The notes beneath the pieces are model-generated. The model was not told where the DNA came from. It made no database searches and saw only the letters and a program-made list of their open reading frames with translations. Of a DNA stretch of 32,260 nt, positions 29,419 through 32,260 are shown one piece after another. This stretch comes from JAEZFI01 sp044508215 (lineage in GTDB: Bacteria; Actinomycetota; Acidimicrobiia; Acidimicrobiales; Microtrichaceae). The DNA is taken from positions 1-32,260 of the forward strand of contig JBIQID010000018.1 in assembly GCA_044508215.1 (NCBI GenBank), given 5' to 3'. The position numbers and the translations under genes are program-made. Positions within the stretch are counted from its first letter, which is position 1. Every line of letters starts with the position of its first letter.

Positions 29419-30648
29419 ATGTACGAGTGGTCCGACGAACACCTGATGATCCGTGACGCCATGCGGGCGTTCATCGAGAAGGAGATCCGCCCGAACCTCG
29501 AGGAGCTCGAGCACGGGGACACCCCGCCCTACGAGGTGCTCCGGAAGATGTACGCCGAGTTCGGCATCGCCGATGCCAACCGGGCCACCTTCCAGAAGCG
29601 CATCGAGCGCGAGAAGAAGATCGCCTCGGGCGAGCTCGACCCGGCCGACGCCGAGCGCATCGGCGGGGGGGCCGGCGGCGACGCCGCGTTCACGCTCATC
29701 CCGATCATCGAGCTGTGCCGCTACTGCCCCGGCATGGTCACGGCGATGGGCGTCTCGGTGGGCCTCACCGCCTCGGCGATCATGAGCAAGGGCACCATCG
29801 CCCAGAAGGAGCGGTGGGCGCTCGACCTGCTGACGATGGACAAGATCGGCGCCTGGGCGATCACCGAGCCCGGCTCCGGCTCCGACGCGTTCGGCTCGAT
29901 GCGCTCGACCGCGCGCCGCGACGGCGACGAGTACGTGCTGAACGGCTCGAAGACCTTCATCACGAACGGCCCCCACGCCGACACGATCGTCTTCATCTGC
30001 AAGCTCGACGAGGGCAACGACCCGAAGGACCGCAAGGTGCTGTCGTTCGTCCTCGACTCGGGGATGGAAGGCCTCGAGCAGACGAAGCCGCTGCGGAAGA
30101 TGGGCCTCCACTCCTCCCCCACCGGCGAGCTGTTCCTCACCGACGTCCGGGTGGGCCGTGACCGCCTCATCGGCGAGACCGAGGACCCGAAGGGCGGACG
30201 CGAGGGCGCCAAGGCCACCTTCATGCAGGAGCGTTCCGGCGTCGCCGCGATGGCCCTCGGGATCATCGAGCAGTGCCTCGAGCTGAGCATCGCCTACGCG
30301 AAGGACCGAGTGCAGTTCGGCCAGCCCATCGGCGAGTTCCAGCTGATCCAGCTGAAGCTGGCGAAGATGGAGGTCGCCCGGATGAACATCGCGAACCTCG
30401 TGTTCCGCACCATCGAGCTGTCGAAGGCCGGCAAGTCGATGACCCTCGCCGAGGCGTCCGCCATGAAGCTGTACGCCGCGCAGTCCGCCACCGAGTGCGC
30501 GCTCGAGGCGGTGCAGCTCTTCGGCGGGAACGGCTACATGGCCGAGTTCCAGGTGGAGCAGCTGGCCCGCGACGCGAAGGTGCTCCAGATCTACGCCGGC
30601 ACCGACGAGATCCAGATCAGCCAGATCGCACGCAGCCTCCTGGCCTGA
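29419..30648 (+). CDS. Acyl-CoA dehydrogenase (isovaleryl/long-chain-like catalytic-base arrangement)
   Basis: A 409-residue acyl-CoA dehydrogenase with an insertion of about 30 residues after the first helices (QKRIEREKKIASGELDPADAERIGGG). The flavin motif is WAITEPGSGSDAFGSM (about 151-166), then LNGSKTFITNGPHADTIVF. The C-terminus is LFGGNGYMAEFQVEQLARDAKVLQIYAGTDEIQ. The catalytic Glu of short- and medium-chain enzymes, in IYEGT, is Ala here. A Glu in FMQERSGVAA matches the alternative base of isovaleryl- and long-chain acyl-CoA dehydrogenases. The ATG is set by the leaderless -10 box. The palindrome just upstream points to repressor control by a lipid signal. Confidence 0.92.
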   Translation: MYEWSDEHLMIRDAMRAFIEKEIRPNLEELEHGDTPPYEVLRKMYAEFGIADANRATFQKRIEREKKIASGELDPADAERIGGGAGGDAAFTLIPIIELCRYCPGMVTAMGVSVGLTASAIMSKGTIAQKERWALDLLTMDKIGAWAITEPGSGSDAFGSMRSTARRDGDEYVLNGSKTFITNGPHADTIVFICKLDEGNDPKDRKVLSFVLDSGMEGLEQTKPLRKMGLHSSPTGELFLTDVRVGRDRLIGETEDPKGGREGAKATFMQERSGVAAMALGIIEQCLELSIAYAKDRVQFGQPIGEFQLIQLKLAKMEVARMNIANLVFRTIELSKAGKSMTLAEASAMKLYAAQSATECALEAVQLFGGNGYMAEFQVEQLARDAKVLQIYAGTDEIQISQIARSLLA

Positions 30649-30704
30649 GAAGAGGTCGAGACCGCGGGGCGAACGGGCCGGGACCGGGCCAGACTGGGAG
30701 GACC

Positions 30705-31901
30705 ATGCCGTTCGCACCGGAGAAGAAGTCCCGTGGGCTGCGCTTCCGCCTCGGAAGCATCCCGATCACCATCCACTGGAGCTTCGCGATCCTCGTGCTG
30801 CTCTTCCTCCTGGGGGACCAGCGCCCGTGGCAGTACGCGCTGAGCTTCGGTGGGGTGGTGCTCCTGTCGGTGCTGGTCCACGAGCTGGGTCACGCAGCGG
30901 CCTTCTCGGCGTTCGGGCGTCGCTCGTCAGTGATCATCTACGCCCTCGCGGGTCTGACCATCTCGCGTGACGAGCGCCCGATGCGCGACGGGCAGGCGAT
31001 CGTGGTGTCGCTCGCCGGACCGTTCGCCGGCGCAGCGCTGGGCCTCCTGGCGCTGTGGGGTGAACGCACGGGGATGGGGTCCACCCACGAGCTGACGCGG
31101 GTGATCCTGAGCGACACGATCCTCGTCAGCCTCGGCTACGGCCTCCTGAACCTGATCCCGATGCTGCCGCTCGACGGCGGCCAGGTGATGCAGCGGATCG
31201 CCGGCCGGATCGCACCCGACCACGAGCACATCGCGCCCTACGTCGTGTCGGTGCTCGTGGCGATCGGCGCGGCGGTCGTGGTGTGGCAGATCGACCCGCC
31301 GGCCCCCGGCCTGCTCTACGGCCTGATCGCCGTGGCGGTCGCGATCAACATCGGGATGTTGAACGAGGCGAGGCGTGAGCGGTCCGAGCGCGACCTCTCC
31401 GAGCGGATCGCCCGGGGCACCGCCATGCTCGCCGGCGGCGATCCCGGTCCGGGCATCGTCGTCCTCGAGGAGCTGGCGACCAGCGTCCCCCGCGGCCCGC
31501 TGTTCGATCGCACCGCGATGCCGCTCGCATGGGCGCTCGGGTGGAGGGGCGCTCCGGGCGACGCCGAGAAGGTCGCCTGGCTCGCCGGCGCCCTCGCGCC
31601 CCGCCACGAGACGGCTCTCCTGATGGCGCTGGCCGCTCGGCAGGCGGGCCGGATCAGCGAGTCGATGGCGCTGATCGCTCGGGGCTTCGCGCTCGAGCAC
31701 ACCGATCCGCCGCCCTGGTACCTCGCCCGGGCGCTACCTGGCAGCGACGACGTCCGCCAGGCGGCTGCGTGGATCGACCAGATGGACCTCGGCGAGCGGC
31801 ACGTCGGGCTCAGCCGCCTCATCGACGCGCTGCACCGGTCGCAGCGGCCGGCGGATGCGACCCTCGTGGGCCGCCTCCTCCTCCGTCCGGTGCCGAGCTA
31901 G
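30705..31901 (+). CDS. Site-2-type intramembrane metalloprotease (M50 family)
   Basis: A 398-residue membrane protein. The zinc motif HELGH (59-63) sits in a hydrophobic helix, and the third ligand is probably Asp157 in LLNLIPMLPLDGGQV, the usual S2P arrangement. Four or five further hydrophobic helices run to about residue 225. The remaining 170 residues are soluble and helical, with an Arg-rich start and TPR-like alternation (MALAARQAGRISESMALIARGFALEH). No PDZ or CBS domain is seen. Such proteases cut membrane-bound regulators, but the partner is unknown. GGGAGG stands 3 nt before the ATG. It ends in a hairpin shared with the convergent gene. Confidence 0.85.
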   Translation: MPFAPEKKSRGLRFRLGSIPITIHWSFAILVLLFLLGDQRPWQYALSFGGVVLLSVLVHELGHAAAFSAFGRRSSVIIYALAGLTISRDERPMRDGQAIVVSLAGPFAGAALGLLALWGERTGMGSTHELTRVILSDTILVSLGYGLLNLIPMLPLDGGQVMQRIAGRIAPDHEHIAPYVVSVLVAIGAAVVVWQIDPPAPGLLYGLIAVAVAINIGMLNEARRERSERDLSERIARGTAMLAGGDPGPGIVVLEELATSVPRGPLFDRTAMPLAWALGWRGAPGDAEKVAWLAGALAPRHETALLMALAARQAGRISESMALIARGFALEHTDPPPWYLARALPGSDDVRQAAAWIDQMDLGERHVGLSRLIDALHRSQRPADATLVGRLLLRPVPS

Positions 31902-31918
31902 CTGGTCGATCCAGCTAG
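31898..31918. terminator. Symmetric hairpin holding both stop codons of a convergent pair
   Basis: CTAGCTGG-TCGAT-CCAGCTAG is a perfect 8-bp stem. The protease stop TAG (31899-31901) lies in the left arm and the PAQR-gene stop (31915-31917, minus strand) lies in the right arm. It probably ends both transcripts. Confidence 0.6.
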
Positions 31919-32260
31919 GGCAGCACCAGGGCGATCAGCGTGAAGTGCAGGCCGCCCGCCACGATGGTCATGGCGTGCCACACCTCGTGGTACCCGAAGA
32001 CACGAGGCAGCGGGTCGGGCCGCCGTCGGGCCAGCACCACGGCGCCCACCGTGTAGATCAGCCCGCCGCTCACGAGGAGCCCGAGGCGCACCCCGTCGAG
32101 CTCGGTGAGCATCTTGGGCAGGGTGAGCACGGCCGACCAGCCCAGCACGATGTACAGCCACGAGCCGGCTCGGGCGCTCGATGTGCTGACCCGCACCATC
32201 TTCACGATGATCCCGGCGAGCGCGGTCACCCACGCCACGACGAGCATCGGGATGCCCCAC
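31915..32260 (-). CDS. Hemolysin III/PAQR-family membrane protein, 5' end cut by window
   Basis: The frame is open to the right edge, so only the C-terminal 114 or so residues are seen. They hold about four hydrophobic helices and the family's last helix block, FGYHEVWHAMTIVAGGLHF, with the two His that bind zinc in PAQR/HlyIII proteins. The preceding GLIYTVGAVVLARRRPDPLPRVFG is also standard. The residues before the internal ATG at 32247 (WGIP) continue the family alignment, so the start lies outside. HlyIII proteins are integral membrane proteins, sometimes haemolytic when overexpressed, with unclear enzymology. The call is confident; the role is not. Confidence 0.85.
   Translation of the reverse strand, partial: WGIPMLVVAWVTALAGIIVKMVRVSTSSARAGSWLYIVLGWSAVLTLPKMLTELDGVRLGLLVSGGLIYTVGAVVLARRRPDPLPRVFGYHEVWHAMTIVAGGLHFTLIALVLP

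Overview
The window is one stretch of a very GC-rich chromosome and reads as a high-GC actinobacterium. The mix of features fits the class Acidimicrobiia (an inference; no marker gene is present). These features are LAxTG wall-anchor signals, several leaderless genes with a TANNNT box 6-8 nt before the start codon, HtaA heme-binding domains, many acyl-CoA dehydrogenases and a CYP125-like P450. A 100-N run at 18952-19051 shows that this is a draft or metagenome scaffold. No tRNA, rRNA, CRISPR array, insertion sequence or phage gene was seen, and no gene-free stretch exceeds 300 bases.

Layout. (1) 1-1534: a partial dihydrofolate-reductase-like gene, divergent from an SRPBCC/AHSA1 gene and an ArsR regulator whose probable operator lies inside the promoter. 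(2) 1554-2400: hsp20 and an HspR-like MerR regulator on the minus strand, read from a promoter buried in a 39-bp palindrome. (3) 2433-5891: a 1152-residue secreted protein with four fibronectin type III repeats and an LAITG wall anchor. (4) 5968-13441: a heme-acquisition island. It holds a DUF2470 protein, heme oxygenase, a HmuTUV importer with 4-nt overlaps at every junction, a membrane-anchored Ig/neocarzinostatin-like protein, a wall-anchored HtaA protein (LAMTG) and an HtaA lipoprotein, and ends in a strong hairpin. The likely flow is: surface HtaA proteins capture heme, HmuT passes it to HmuU/HmuV, and the oxygenase opens the ring in the cytosol to release iron. (5) 13543-16096: an SMP-30 lactonase, a CYP125-like P450 and an ArsC-type reductase. 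(6) 15975-19506: the most unusual locus. A Thr/Glu-Pro-rich LARTG surface protein is followed 5 nt later by a polytopic protein that joins a degenerate glycosyltransferase-2-like region, a PilZ domain with intact cyclic-di-GMP motifs and an ER/SipW-type signal peptidase with a Ser/His dyad. (7) 19630-21977: an MDR-family oxidoreductase and an SLC41/MgtE-like cation transporter. (8) 22058-30648: lipid catabolism, with a two-subunit acyl-CoA dehydrogenase, two further acyl-CoA dehydrogenases, an alkylsulfatase-like metallo-hydrolase, an SDR and two exported proteins of unknown role. (9) 30705-32260: a site-2-type membrane protease and a partial hemolysin-III/PAQR protein.

The scaffold gap is almost certainly an artefact. 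The 55 bases on each side are identical, and collapsing them restores one 330-codon reading frame. Regulatory DNA is unusually legible: four perfect or near-perfect operator-like palindromes lie at promoters, and several convergent gene pairs share compact hairpins, two of which contain the stop codons themselves.
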